Of a stretch of DNA of 64,000 nt, positions 1-8,389 are shown piece by piece. Origin of the DNA: Persephonella sp. IF05-L8. GTDB taxonomy: Bacteria; Aquificota; Aquificia; Aquificales; Hydrogenothermaceae. The notes below the pieces were generated by a model, which saw only the letters and a program-made list of their open reading frames with translations, ran no database searches and was not told the DNA's origin. Made by a program: the position numbers and the translations under genes. Location: positions 287,023 through 351,022 of the forward strand of contig NZ_JNLJ01000005.1 in assembly GCF_000703045.1 (NCBI RefSeq), given 5' to 3'. The first letter of the stretch is position 1; each line of letters begins with the position of its first letter.

Positions 1-178
1 GTATGAGCTGGCAACAGGATTTTCAGGTTATTTATACAAGATTAATCCATTTGACCAGCCTGCTGTTGAAGAAGGTAAGAACTTTACCTATGCCCTTATG
101 GGAAGAAAAGGCTACGAAGAAAAATTAGAAGAATTCAAAGAACTATACAAAGAAAAATATAAAATAGAAATCCAGTAG
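1..178 (+). CDS. pgi: Glucose-6-phosphate isomerase, C-terminal end (partial)
   Basis: Only the last 58 codons are in the window; the reading frame begins at base 2 and ends with TAG at 176-178. The visible stretch contains the [13 protein letters not shown] signature near the C-terminus of phosphoglucose isomerases, the enzyme that interconverts glucose-6-phosphate and fructose-6-phosphate in the cytoplasm. The tail is rich in Lys and Glu, as is usual in thermophiles. Most of the protein, including the active-site glutamate and the sugar-binding domain, lies outside the window. The next gene starts 33 bases downstream on the same strand but is functionally unrelated. Confidence 0.85.
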   Translation, partial: YELATGFSGYLYKINPFDQPAVEEGKNFTYALMGRKGYEEKLEEFKELYKEKYKIEIQ

Positions 179-211
179 AAATATAATGAAATCTTCATTT
201 TAGAGGAAAAT

Positions 212-1456
212 ATGAACAATTGGGCTAAAATAATAATAGGCGATAGCCGTAAAATGTTAGAGATTAAAGATAATTCCGTTCAACTGATAGTTACTTCACC
301 ACCATATTGGTCTATAAAAAACTATGGAAAAGAAAATCAAATCGGATATGGCCAGACACTTCATGAGTATTTAAAAGACTTATATAGAGTCTGGAAAGAA
401 ACCTATAGGGTGTTAGAGCCTGGAAGAAGACTAATTATTAATATAGGAGACCAGTTTGCGAGGTCTATAATCTATGGCAGATATAAGATAATTCCCTTGC
501 ATGCAGAAGTAATAGCACAATGTGAAGATATTGGATTTGACTACATGGGTTCTATCATCTGGCAGAAGAAAACTACTATGAATACAACAGGTGGTGCAAA
601 TGTAATGGGCTCTTATCCTTATCCTCCGAATGGTATGATAGAAATAGATTATGAGCATATACTTATTTTCAAGAAACCTGGAAAAAGCAAAAAAGTAGAT
701 AAAGAAATTAAAGAAAAATCAAAGCTATCTAAAGAAGAATGGAAAGAATATTTTTCCGGTCATTGGTATTTTGCAGGAGCAAGACAAATAGAACATCAAG
801 CAATGTTCCCAGAAGAATTACCAAAAAGAATAATAAAGATGTTTTCCTTTGTTGGAGAAACAGTCCTTGACCCATTTCTTGGAAGCGGAACCACTGCCAA
901 AGTTGCTTTGGAACTAAACCGAAATGCAATTGGATACGAAATAAACGAGGATTTCTTAAAAATTATAAAACAAAAATTACCTTTTAACAGATTAGATAAG
1001 ACAGATAAAAAGATAGAAATAATTAAAAGGAAAAATCTGCCAGTATTAGAGCCTGTCTATTATATTCCAAGGATAAAAGATGCAAAACCCGTTATAGAAC
1101 CAGAAAAACTTAAGTTTGGAAAAAATGAATTTTATAAAGTTGTTGAAATATTAGATGATGGAAGATTGAAATTAAATACAGGACTTATAGTGAAATTTAG
1201 AGGGATTATTATTAAAAATTTAGAAGATACAATTTCATATTTAAAGCAGTACGTTTTGAAAAAAAATATTTATCTTAAATTTGATAAAGGATATAAGATG
1301 GATGATAAAGATTTTGTTGAGGCATATGTATATTTAAAAAACAAAATTTTTGTAAATGCTTATCTCTTAAAAGAGGGATTTGCTTCTGTTGATATAAATT
1401 CTGAATTTGACTTAAAGAATAAATTTATAAAATTAGCTAATTATATTAAGGTGTAG
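212..1456 (+). CDS. DNA methyltransferase (N4-cytosine type) with C-terminal SNase-like domain
   Basis: This 414-aa protein is a SAM-dependent DNA methyltransferase. Motif IV TSPPYW is at residues 28-33 and the SAM-binding motif I DPFLGSGTT is at 220-228, so the order is IV before I (beta class). Ser-Pro-Pro-Tyr is typical of N4-cytosine enzymes. Residues 305-414 look like a staphylococcal-nuclease fold: a YKVVEILDDGRLKLNTG-type first hairpin, Arg330 and Glu338 spaced like SNase Arg35/Glu43, and an AYVYLKNKIFVN strand pair. The position of SNase Arg87 carries Phe and that of Asp40 carries Lys, so nuclease activity is unlikely; a DNA-binding role is my inference. It is followed at once by an MjaI-family endonuclease, which makes it the protective partner of a CTAG-type restriction system. 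Confidence 0.9.
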   Translation: MNNWAKIIIGDSRKMLEIKDNSVQLIVTSPPYWSIKNYGKENQIGYGQTLHEYLKDLYRVWKETYRVLEPGRRLIINIGDQFARSIIYGRYKIIPLHAEVIAQCEDIGFDYMGSIIWQKKTTMNTTGGANVMGSYPYPPNGMIEIDYEHILIFKKPGKSKKVDKEIKEKSKLSKEEWKEYFSGHWYFAGARQIEHQAMFPEELPKRIIKMFSFVGETVLDPFLGSGTTAKVALELNRNAIGYEINEDFLKIIKQKLPFNRLDKTDKKIEIIKRKNLPVLEPVYYIPRIKDAKPVIEPEKLKFGKNEFYKVVEILDDGRLKLNTGLIVKFRGIIIKNLEDTISYLKQYVLKKNIYLKFDKGYKMDDKDFVEAYVYLKNKIFVNAYLLKEGFASVDINSEFDLKNKFIKLANYIKV

Positions 1457-1461
1457 TATTG

Positions 1462-2079
1462 ATGGAATTGAAAATAAAAAATAAGGAAATTAGAGAACTT
1501 TTAAATATAGAAACTCCCGAATTCCCCAAATATGCAACCCAAATCATAAATCTTGCAAATCAAAATGCCCAAGCAACAAGGCCTAAAGTTGTAGGACAGA
1601 TGAGCGAATTAATAAAAGAATTTACAGGTAAATCCATTGAAGAATGGGAAAAATGGTATATGGAAAAACATCCGGAAGCTATAGATGAGGCGACGAAGAA
1701 AATTGTAGAAATGATTAATAATTTTAGGGAAGTTATTAGCCAAATAGATGAAAATTTAGTTCGTCAATGGGTTAGGGATTTAATAATTGTTAAAACATTT
1801 ATTGGATTGAAATTTCAAGAAGCGATTTTAAAGAAAATTGCTGATGAATTTAAATTAGATTACAAACCTTCAGCCCCTGAAGAAGAAAGCAAAGGGATTG
1901 ATGGATATATAGGAAATATACCTATTAGTCTAAAGCCAATCAGTTACAAACAAAAAGAAATGTTGCCGGAAGAAATAGCTATAGATATTGTTTATTATGA
2001 AAAGAAAAGAGATGAATTAAGAATTATAATTCCTCCACAGTTAGAAGAAAAGCTTTGGCAGTTGAGTAATAAATTATAA
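1462..2079 (+). CDS. MjaI-family type II restriction endonuclease
   Basis: This 205-aa protein matches the MjaI restriction endonuclease family by its N-terminal block (EFPKYATQIINLANQNAQ, then TRPKVVGQMSELI) and by the central WVRDLIIVKTFIGLKFQEAIL segment. The EEESKGIDGYIGNIPISLKP region near residues 143-162 resembles a PD-(D/E)xK-type core, with Asp149 and Lys160 as candidate catalytic residues; that assignment is mine. MjaI of Methanocaldococcus jannaschii cuts CTAG, so this enzyme probably does too. I chose ATG 1462 because AAGGTG lies just upstream at 1448-1453; a TTG at 1459 is also possible. It starts 5 bases after the methyltransferase stop, which supports a two-gene restriction-modification operon. 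Confidence 0.85.
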   Translation: MELKIKNKEIRELLNIETPEFPKYATQIINLANQNAQATRPKVVGQMSELIKEFTGKSIEEWEKWYMEKHPEAIDEATKKIVEMINNFREVISQIDENLVRQWVRDLIIVKTFIGLKFQEAILKKIADEFKLDYKPSAPEEESKGIDGYIGNIPISLKPISYKQKEMLPEEIAIDIVYYEKKRDELRIIIPPQLEEKLWQLSNKL

Positions 2080-2087
2080 GCTTTAGT

Positions 2088-3206
2088 TTAGGATTTTAAA
2101 TATTCTTTTAGTCTTTCAATTCCTTCTTTCATGTGGTTTATATCTCTGGTGTATGCAAATCTTATGTATTTATCTGTTTTGTAATTACCAAAATCAACGC
2201 CCGGAGTGACTGCCACATGGATTTTTTCCAGCAGTTCTCTGGCAAATTCAAAAGAGTTAGAAGAATATTTCTCTATATTAGCCCAGATGTAAAATGCCCC
2301 TTGAGGAAGAGCATCTATCTCAAATATTTCTTTTAGCTGTAAATACAGGAAATTTCTTCTTTCAAGGAAAACTTTTCGGTTTTCTTCTAAATGCTGATAA
2401 TCAAAGGCTCCTAAAGCTGCATACTGGCTTATAGTTGGTGGAGATATAAAAACATTTTGCATAACTATTTCAGCTTTTCTTATAAGCTCCTCAGGTAGTA
2501 TTATCCATCCAAGTCTAAAACCGGGCATACAGAAATATTTTGAAAACCCATTAATCACAATTGCCCTGTCTGAAAATTCAAGGGCTGTATGTTCTTTTCC
2601 TTCATAAACAAGTCCGTGATATATTTCATCTGAGATAAAATATATGTTATTTTTTTGACAATATTCAGCAAGCTCTTTCAGATTTTTTTCTGAGTATAAA
2701 TTTCCAATTGGATTAGCTGGAGATGAGATATGGACTGCTTTTATATTTTTGTATTTTGAAAGAACATCAACGGTGAGCTGATAATCTGTTTCTTTTCCGG
2801 CAGGTATTAAAACAGGGTCTATATCAAGAATATGTGCAAAGTTCTTATAGCATGGATAAGATGGGTCAGGCAAAGCTATCTTATCTCCGTCGTCAAGAAG
2901 TATTGAATAAGCAACGAGAAATGCACCTGAGGTTCCAACTGTGAGGGCAATTCTGGAAGGTGATATCTCAACACCATATTTATGCAGATAGAACTCAGAT
3001 ATTTTTTCCCTTAACTGAGGTAAGCCTAAACTTTCTGTGTAATGATTTAGCCTGTCTTTAACGGCTTTTTCTGCTATTTCCCATACAGCTGCAGGGGGCT
3101 GAAGGTCAGGTTCTCCTATCTCAAAGTGAATAGTATCCTTAAATTTCGCAGCCTCCCGAACTATGTCCATAACAATAAAAGGCTTAATTTTATCCAGTCT
3201 ACCCAT
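2088..3206 (-). CDS. Class I/II PLP-dependent aminotransferase
   Basis: This 372-aa protein is a fold-type I aminotransferase of the aspartate aminotransferase superfamily. Visible landmarks are the substrate and PLP-phosphate region (HFEIGEPDLQPP near the N-terminus), the ANP motif (SSPANPIGN), the Asp-Tyr pair that holds PLP (SDEIYHGLVYEG), and the Schiff-base lysine in INGFSKYFCMPGFRLGW. The FSKYF-MPGFRLGW form is common in the alanine/valine/aspartate transaminase subgroup, but substrate cannot be fixed from sequence. It overlaps the preceding thiO by 8 bases and is the last gene of a minus-strand operon (SDR, hydrolase, ThiO, aminotransferase). Confidence 0.85.
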   Translation of the reverse strand: MGRLDKIKPFIVMDIVREAAKFKDTIHFEIGEPDLQPPAAVWEIAEKAVKDRLNHYTESLGLPQLREKISEFYLHKYGVEISPSRIALTVGTSGAFLVAYSILLDDGDKIALPDPSYPCYKNFAHILDIDPVLIPAGKETDYQLTVDVLSKYKNIKAVHISSPANPIGNLYSEKNLKELAEYCQKNNIYFISDEIYHGLVYEGKEHTALEFSDRAIVINGFSKYFCMPGFRLGWIILPEELIRKAEIVMQNVFISPPTISQYAALGAFDYQHLEENRKVFLERRNFLYLQLKEIFEIDALPQGAFYIWANIEKYSSNSFEFARELLEKIHVAVTPGVDFGNYKTDKYIRFAYTRDINHMKEGIERLKEYLKS

Positions 3207-4296
3207 TTCCTTCTCTAAACCTCTTTATAGAAAATTTTTCCAGATAAAAACTTTCTATATTTTTGTCTATAAGGTCAAACATTATTTTTGCAGTTGCAGG
3301 GGCAAGAAGAATTCCATTTCTGTAATGCCCTGTTGCTACATAAAGATTTTTTATGTCGGTTTTCCCAATTACCGGTAAGAAGTCAGGTGTTGCCGGTCTA
3401 TATCCAAACCATGTTTCCTGAATATTTTGGTTTATTAAATGGGGAAGAGTATCCTTTAGTCCGTTAAATAATTGCATCAATCCTTTTACTGTATTACCAT
3501 CTTTAAACCCTACCATTTCTTCGGTTGCACCTATTACAAGCCTTTTGTAATCCTTTCTTGGTATAAGGTAAGCTCGTGAACTAAAGATAATTCTATTTAT
3601 ATCTTTAGGAGAAATATCTATAGCAGCCATTTCTCCTTTTATTGGGAAAACATGACTTTTATAAAGCATATCCGTCCAGGCACCGGCAGCTATAACACAA
3701 AAATCCCCTTCAATTATACTTTTGTTTGTCTTTACTCCAACAAATTTACCATTAAAATGAATTATTTTTTCTGCTTTGGTAAATTCATGAAGTTCAATCC
3801 TGTTTGAGCGAATATATTTTTCAAGGGCAATCATCAATAACCTGTTATCAACCTGTGCATCATCTGGGAATAAAGCTGCTCCCCTGATTTCTTTTCCAAG
3901 GGAGGGATAGATATCTTCCAACTCTTTTCTATCCAGCCATTTTCCTGTTAATTCAAGCTGTTTATATTTTTCAATTCTTTTTTTGAGTTCGGTTTCCTCT
4001 TCTTCTGAAAAGGCAGGGCATAATATTCCACATTTCCAGTATCCAACTTCCTGATGGGTATCCCTTTCTATATCTCTTACAAAGCTGTCATACATATCAC
4101 GGCTATCTAAACAAAAATTAAGGAAGTCCCCAGGTTCTAATCCTTCTGCCTGAGGTGCCAGCATTCCACCGGCAGTCCAGGAAGCACCTCTTCCTATTTT
4201 CAGAGTTTCAATAATTGCTATTTCATAACCATTTTTATGGAGCTCTCTGGCTATAGATAATCCGATAATTCCTCCACCGATAATAATTCCTTTCAT
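3199..4296 (-). CDS. thiO: FAD-dependent glycine oxidase ThiO (DAO family)
   Basis: This 365-aa flavoprotein has an N-terminal Rossmann dinucleotide-binding motif (GIIIGGGIIGLSIARELHKNG) and the SWTAGGMLAPQAE segment typical of ThiO. Its C-terminal block WFGYRPATPDFLPVIG...HYRNGILLAPATA is diagnostic of glycine oxidases that oxidise glycine to iminoglycine for the thiazole ring of thiamine. No other thiamine gene is in the window, so the pathway assignment rests on family resemblance; a related D-amino-acid oxidase is the alternative. The gene ends 8 bases inside the aminotransferase and starts 11 bases after the metal-dependent hydrolase stop. Confidence 0.85.
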   Translation of the reverse strand: MKGIIIGGGIIGLSIARELHKNGYEIAIIETLKIGRGASWTAGGMLAPQAEGLEPGDFLNFCLDSRDMYDSFVRDIERDTHQEVGYWKCGILCPAFSEEEETELKKRIEKYKQLELTGKWLDRKELEDIYPSLGKEIRGAALFPDDAQVDNRLLMIALEKYIRSNRIELHEFTKAEKIIHFNGKFVGVKTNKSIIEGDFCVIAAGAWTDMLYKSHVFPIKGEMAAIDISPKDINRIIFSSRAYLIPRKDYKRLVIGATEEMVGFKDGNTVKGLMQLFNGLKDTLPHLINQNIQETWFGYRPATPDFLPVIGKTDIKNLYVATGHYRNGILLAPATAKIMFDLIDKNIESFYLEKFSIKRFREGNG

Positions 4297-4307
4297 CTAT
4301 TACACCC

Positions 4308-5075
4308 CTAAATTTCTATCTTCATTCCATCGTAGGCTGCTATTACCGGGATATTTGTTTTTCTTTGCAGTTTGGCTGCAATTTTGTCAGGTTCTTCTTT
4401 GAGCATGGCAAGGCTAAAATGTGTAATTACGGCTTTTTTAGGTCTGTATCTTTCAAGCATCAGTTCAACATCATCAGCAGATAAGTGGTAATACTTTTCT
4501 GTTCTGTGGGGAAAAGTTGTGTTAAAAATCATAAGGTCAGCATTTTCAGAATATCCTTCAAGCATTCCTTCATAAAATTTTCCACATGGAACATATACGA
4601 CCTTTTTGTTGCCAGAATGAAACTCTATACCGTAGGTTTCAGCACCGGGGTGTATATGTTTTACCCTGCCTTTTATTTTTATGCCTTCATATTCAAAATC
4701 TGTTTTTTCATTAAGCTGAATATATTGGGAAACTGCATCCCTGAGATATTTTAGTAATATTGGGTCTTCTCCTTCTACAACATCAATAGGAGCAACAAGA
4801 ACATCTTTTGGTTTTTTCTTGCTTTCTGATGCAGACTCTAAAATGGAGTTAAGGTCTGCAGAATGGTCAAGATGTCGGTGAGATACAACTATAATATCTA
4901 TATCTCTTGTGTCAAATCCCTGTTCAAATATCCTTACCAAACTACCGGGACCAGGGTCAATCAGGATATTAACTCCTTCCAGATTGAGCCACAGTCCTCC
5001 TGAATGCCTTATCTGTCTAAAGACAACAACTCTACCACCACCAGTGCCTAAAAATGTTATTGTATTTTTCAACAA
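4308..5075 (-). CDS. Metallo-beta-lactamase-fold hydrolase
   Basis: This 255-aa protein belongs to the metallo-beta-lactamase superfamily. The SHRHLDHSADLN motif supplies HxHxDH zinc ligands, HIHPGAETYGIEF carries a further histidine, and the C-terminal KKAVITHFSLAML gives the last ligand. The general layout, with an early GTGGGRVVVF strand and FNTTFP segment, resembles the RNase Z/AtsA-like branch, but the long exosite arm of tRNase Z is not evident and a separate RNase Z gene starts at 63633. Substrate is unknown. It overlaps the SDR gene upstream by 7 bases, so both are translated from one message. Confidence 0.75.
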   Translation of the reverse strand: MLKNTITFLGTGGGRVVVFRQIRHSGGLWLNLEGVNILIDPGPGSLVRIFEQGFDTRDIDIIVVSHRHLDHSADLNSILESASESKKKPKDVLVAPIDVVEGEDPILLKYLRDAVSQYIQLNEKTDFEYEGIKIKGRVKHIHPGAETYGIEFHSGNKKVVYVPCGKFYEGMLEGYSENADLMIFNTTFPHRTEKYYHLSADDVELMLERYRPKKAVITHFSLAMLKEEPDKIAAKLQRKTNIPVIAAYDGMKIEI

Positions 5076-5794
5076 ATCAATCTTCCTCCTTCAACTGGTA
5101 TAAAAGAACCTGTTACAAAATCTGATTTTATTAGAAATTCAACAGCTTTTGCTATTTCCTGCTCTCCTGCCCATCTTTTTATCAATGTTTTTTTCAAAGG
5201 AGTTTCTATGTCTTCGTATTCTGGAGGTGGGACTATAGGACCTGGTAGTATTGCATTTACGAGGACATAGGGGGCAAATTCTTTTGCAAAAGCTCTTGTA
5301 AGGGTTAGCATAGCACCCTTAGATATAGTATAAGCAGTATAATCTTTGTAAGGTCTAAGGGCACTATAATCGGAGATATTTATTATTTTACCTTTTTTTC
5401 TTTTGTACATTGTTTTCCCAAGCTCTCTGGAGAGAAAAAATACAGATTTTACGTGGACATTATAAAATCGGTCTAAATCTTCTTCTGTTATTTTCTCCAG
5501 TTCTACTGGATAGTATATGGAGGCATTATTAACCAGCACATCTATATGTCCAAAGTGTTTAATGGCTTCTTGTGCAAGATTGATGGCTTCCTGAGTTTTT
5601 TCAAGGTCAGCTTGAAGGGCAATAGCTTGGACACCATAACTTTGAAGTGTGTTTACAACTTCCCGGGCTTCTTTTTGTGAGGTTTTGTAATGAATTACAA
5701 TATTTGCCCCTTCTTTCCCAAGATAAAGGGCGATTTCTTTACCTATTCTTTTTGCACTACCTGTTATCAAAATATTTTTATTTTTTATTTCCAT
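5069..5794 (-). CDS. Short-chain dehydrogenase/reductase (FabG/pteridine-reductase-like)
   Basis: This 241-aa protein is a classical SDR. It has the NAD(P)-binding GxxxRIG motif (ITGSAKRIGKEIALYLGKEG), NNAS at about residue 90, catalytic Ser in NISDYSALRP, and the YxxxK pair in YTAYTISKGAM. The RIG form of the cofactor loop followed by HYKTS is typical of the FolM/pteridine reductase-like subgroup rather than of canonical FabG, so reduction of a pterin or another small carbonyl is plausible. A putative promoter lies at 5852-5879 and an AGAGGA ribosome-binding site sits just before the ATG. It is the first gene of the operon running to 2088. Confidence 0.85.
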   Translation of the reverse strand: MEIKNKNILITGSAKRIGKEIALYLGKEGANIVIHYKTSQKEAREVVNTLQSYGVQAIALQADLEKTQEAINLAQEAIKHFGHIDVLVNNASIYYPVELEKITEEDLDRFYNVHVKSVFFLSRELGKTMYKRKKGKIINISDYSALRPYKDYTAYTISKGAMLTLTRAFAKEFAPYVLVNAILPGPIVPPPEYEDIETPLKKTLIKRWAGEQEIAKAVEFLIKSDFVTGSFIPVEGGRLIC

Positions 5795-5851
5795 CTTAAA
5801 TCCTCTTTATTCTTTAATTTTACAAAAAAATTTGTTTTATTTATATGCTAA

Positions 5852-5879
5852 ATTTTAATCAGGTATAAAAACTTTTCAA
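5852..5879 (-). promoter_or_regulatory. Putative sigma-70-type promoter of the SDR-thiO operon
   Basis: On the minus strand TTGAAA (5874-5879) is separated by 16 bases from TAAAAT (5852-5857). It lies about 60 bases upstream of the SDR start codon. The interval 5795-5941 otherwise contains no supported gene. Confidence 0.55.
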
Positions 5880-5941
5880 AGATGGATATCATAAGAGCAA
5901 CAAGATTTCTAAAATACGGTAAAGGGGAAAATTTCTGTTTA

Positions 5942-6820
5942 TTATTTCTTTAGGAGTAATTTGCCTTTGGATAGTTCTAAATTTTCTATAGAATTTTTAA
6001 TCTTACTTCCTATAGAAGCGAAAAATTTTGCCTCAATTAGTTTAGGGGTTCCCCCTCTAAAATCCATATCTGGTATAAGAAGAACTTCTCCTTCTAATTC
6101 TAATTTATTTTTGGTTTCTATGAAATAAGGAGAGGGTTCATTTGCTTTTATTTTAATTTTATCTGTATTATCTATCCACCAAAAGCTTTTATTATTATCT
6201 TTATCATTATCTTCAAGAGAACTACACTCTATGAGCTCTAACTCTCCGTATCCATATCTAACATCTGCACCTATAAAAATATTTTTTACGCCTTTTAAAA
6301 AGTTTTCTAATTTATTATCGTCAATATAAATAATCCCTACCCAATAAAGATTATCTTTAAAATATTCTAAATTTTGCTTTGGTTTAGGAAGTATATAATC
6401 AATCTCGTGTAAACTTTCATCTTTTGCATGCCTTGTTATTGGTTCTATAGCTGTCTGGACTAAAGTATCAACAAAATAAAATCTAAATTTATCTTCAGGT
6501 AGAAATTCTTTTTTATCTGGTATTAGATATCCAAATTCTCCTTTCCGATAGGTAGGTTGCAACACATCTTTTCCATCAAAACTTGGGAAAAAATTGGAGA
6601 TTTTTACAAAATATTCTCCTATTTTCTTTAAGTTGTTTTCATATTCCTTTTCATCTATTTTCTTTATCTCATCTTTTTTGGCTTGCAAATATGTATTTGT
6701 TAAAGCTCCCCACATTGTAGAGCCGGGAATAAATATATCTGTTTCATTGACCACTCCCCATTTAGCTGACCCTACATGTATAGGCTGTTTTTGTTTAAAA
6801 ATAAGCTTATACCATCCCAT
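5942..6820 (-). CDS. cmr3: CRISPR type III RAMP protein, Cmr3-like (Cas5 group)
   Basis: This 292-aa protein is a RAMP-superfamily Cas protein. It begins with a ferredoxin-like strand and a substrate-loop pattern IHVGSAKWGVVNETDIFIPGS-like, followed by MWGALTNTYL, and it ends with a glycine-rich loop GADVRYGYGELEL near residues 195-210. The segment AIEPITRHAKDESLHEIDYI resembles the region of Cmr3/Csx10 proteins that recognises the crRNA 5' handle. By elimination and position (last gene after cmr5) I assign it to the Cas5-like Cmr3 slot; Cmr6 or Csx10-like is the alternative. I chose ATG 6820 because GGAG lies 8 bases upstream; ATG 6862 has none. Only one base separates it from the cmr5 stop. 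Confidence 0.65.
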   Translation of the reverse strand: MGWYKLIFKQKQPIHVGSAKWGVVNETDIFIPGSTMWGALTNTYLQAKKDEIKKIDEKEYENNLKKIGEYFVKISNFFPSFDGKDVLQPTYRKGEFGYLIPDKKEFLPEDKFRFYFVDTLVQTAIEPITRHAKDESLHEIDYILPKPKQNLEYFKDNLYWVGIIYIDDNKLENFLKGVKNIFIGADVRYGYGELELIECSSLEDNDKDNNKSFWWIDNTDKIKIKANEPSPYFIETKNKLELEGEVLLIPDMDFRGGTPKLIEAKFFASIGSKIKNSIENLELSKGKLLLKK

Positions 6821-6821
6821 T

Positions 6822-7211
6822 TTATTCTCCGTCTTGTAGTGCTTTTGCATGGTATCTTGCATAAATTAATGTTTTTTCTAAAAGTTGTTTTAGGAAAAGG
6901 AGTTTGTGGATGTCATTAGTAATATCTTTAAAATAATTTTGTCTACTATCTGAGTTGTAAGCTTCTTTATATTTAGCAATATTGAAAATTTCCTCTAAAC
7001 TATCTAAAAATATTTTGTTAAATTCACCATTTTTTTGAGAAATTATATAGACATAATAAGCATATACCCCATCATTAGAAAGGACACCTAATGCTTTATC
7101 TATTAGATTTAATGCCTTTTTTTTATCATTTTTCTTTTCTAAATTATTTATCTCATTAATTATCTTAAAGGACAAATCAGTAATTAATGCATCTAATCTT
7201 TCCTTACTCAT
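6822..7211 (-). CDS. cmr5: CRISPR type III small subunit, Cmr5-like
   Basis: This 129-aa, all-helical protein sits between cmr4 and the Cmr3-like gene, the usual place of the small (Cas11-group) subunit. The segment ALGVLSNDGVYAYYVYIISQ resembles the conserved Cmr5 helix in which a short Asn-Gly turn joins two helices. Small subunits stack along the target RNA in the belly of the Cmr complex. Similarity is weak at residue level, so context carries much of the call. It overlaps cmr4 by 8 bases and has GAGGA before the ATG. Confidence 0.65.
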   Translation of the reverse strand: MSKERLDALITDLSFKIINEINNLEKKNDKKKALNLIDKALGVLSNDGVYAYYVYIISQKNGEFNKIFLDSLEEIFNIAKYKEAYNSDSRQNYFKDITNDIHKLLFLKQLLEKTLIYARYHAKALQDGE

Positions 7212-8388
7212 TTTTATCCTCCTCTTTCCAATTAGGAGATGTTATTTTTAACCTTCCAAAGCCTCTTGTAGTCATTCCGCCAATACCAAGAGTTTCATAG
7301 TAATGCCTGCTATTTTCTAATGCTTCACAAAGTTGTTTTTTTTCAGGTAAGGGTTTTAGCTTTTCTTCTATGCCTTCAAAAACTTTTTTGTCAAAAATTC
7401 TTATATTCCCATAAAAAATTGTTCCCCTTGGGATTGCCTCTGAAGTGAATAATGCTCCTTCTTTTGCTGCTCCAGTGATTGGGTCAATTGATACAGAAGT
7501 TCTGACTTCAAGGTTTGAGTTTACTATATGAGAAAATAGGCTGTCTGGGACAATGATTATATCTTTTAAAGAAAAACTAACTTGAAATTTCAAGTTTTCT
7601 AATATTTTTTGAATGTTATTCTTCAAACTTTCATTGTTCTCAATCTTATAAGGTAAATATAGCCACCCTAAATTTATATGCCCAACACTTTCATCTTCTG
7701 CGAGCTTTTCAAAAACGAAACATAGATTTTCATCATCTTGTTCTTTTCCTGCCTTACTATCTATATCTCTTAATTTAATTTCTTTCAATCTTGAAACAGT
7801 TGTTATCCATTTTGTTCCCTTTATTGTAAAAACAGGAAAGAAGATAATATTCAAATCACTAAAAAATATTTGCCCTTGCCAACTTATATCTTTTTTAGAA
7901 AATCCAAATCCTTTACAGACAATACAATGTCCACAATGTCCAGTTTTTCCATCTCTATCTGTTGCAAATGGTGCATTAGATAATTCTTCTTGAGGAATAT
8001 TATCTTGACCTGCACAAGTTATTTTCATTATTTTGTTTCCTGGAAAAGCTTTCCAGCCTTCAGATGGATTTTCTTTCCAATCAACTTTTTCCAATTTCTC
8101 GCCAATAGTACTTCCTTCACTGGCTTTTATCTCATCCCAATCAGGCTGTTTGTCTTTTATATCTTTTAAAGTTTCTAAAACAGTATAATACCGCCAAGTC
8201 CCTGCTAAGCTACTTCCAGGGATTTTAGGAACATTTGTTATTGGGTCTCTGACGATTGTATTATCAACTCTACCTATTGTATAACCTCCAGTTCCTATGT
8301 AAATTGGGTCTGTGGCTAATGCGAAAATTTCAATATTCTCTGGATTTTGTTCTTGGTTATTATTCTTTGCCTGTGTATTTTCACTCAT
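7204..8388 (-). CDS. cmr4: CRISPR type III backbone RAMP, Cmr4
   Basis: This 394-aa protein is the repeated backbone subunit that cuts target RNA. The N-terminal region shows an ALATDPIYIGTGG strand and GRVDNTIVRDP, whose Asp aligns with the catalytic Asp of the Cmr4 VD-P-RE loop, followed by KIPGSSLAGTWRY. Thus the target-RNA nuclease residue appears intact. A Cys-rich insert HCGHCIVCKGFGFS is followed by FFSDLNIIFFPVFT, the conserved Cmr4 core, and a late GIGGMTTRGFGRLKI supplies the glycine-rich loop. ATG 8388 is preferred over ATG 8424 because AAGGAGG lies just upstream. One base separates it from the Cas10 stop. Confidence 0.85.
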   Translation of the reverse strand: MSENTQAKNNNQEQNPENIEIFALATDPIYIGTGGYTIGRVDNTIVRDPITNVPKIPGSSLAGTWRYYTVLETLKDIKDKQPDWDEIKASEGSTIGEKLEKVDWKENPSEGWKAFPGNKIMKITCAGQDNIPQEELSNAPFATDRDGKTGHCGHCIVCKGFGFSKKDISWQGQIFFSDLNIIFFPVFTIKGTKWITTVSRLKEIKLRDIDSKAGKEQDDENLCFVFEKLAEDESVGHINLGWLYLPYKIENNESLKNNIQKILENLKFQVSFSLKDIIIVPDSLFSHIVNSNLEVRTSVSIDPITGAAKEGALFTSEAIPRGTIFYGNIRIFDKKVFEGIEEKLKPLPEKKQLCEALENSRHYYETLGIGGMTTRGFGRLKITSPNWKEEDKNE

Positions 8389-8389
8389 C

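Noticed and set aside
5882-5953. A 23-codon plus-strand frame (MDIIRATRFLKYGKGENF...)
   Set aside because: Too short, no ribosome-binding site and no recognisable family; it may be a remnant of a gene broken by arrival of the CRISPR operon but cannot be supported.
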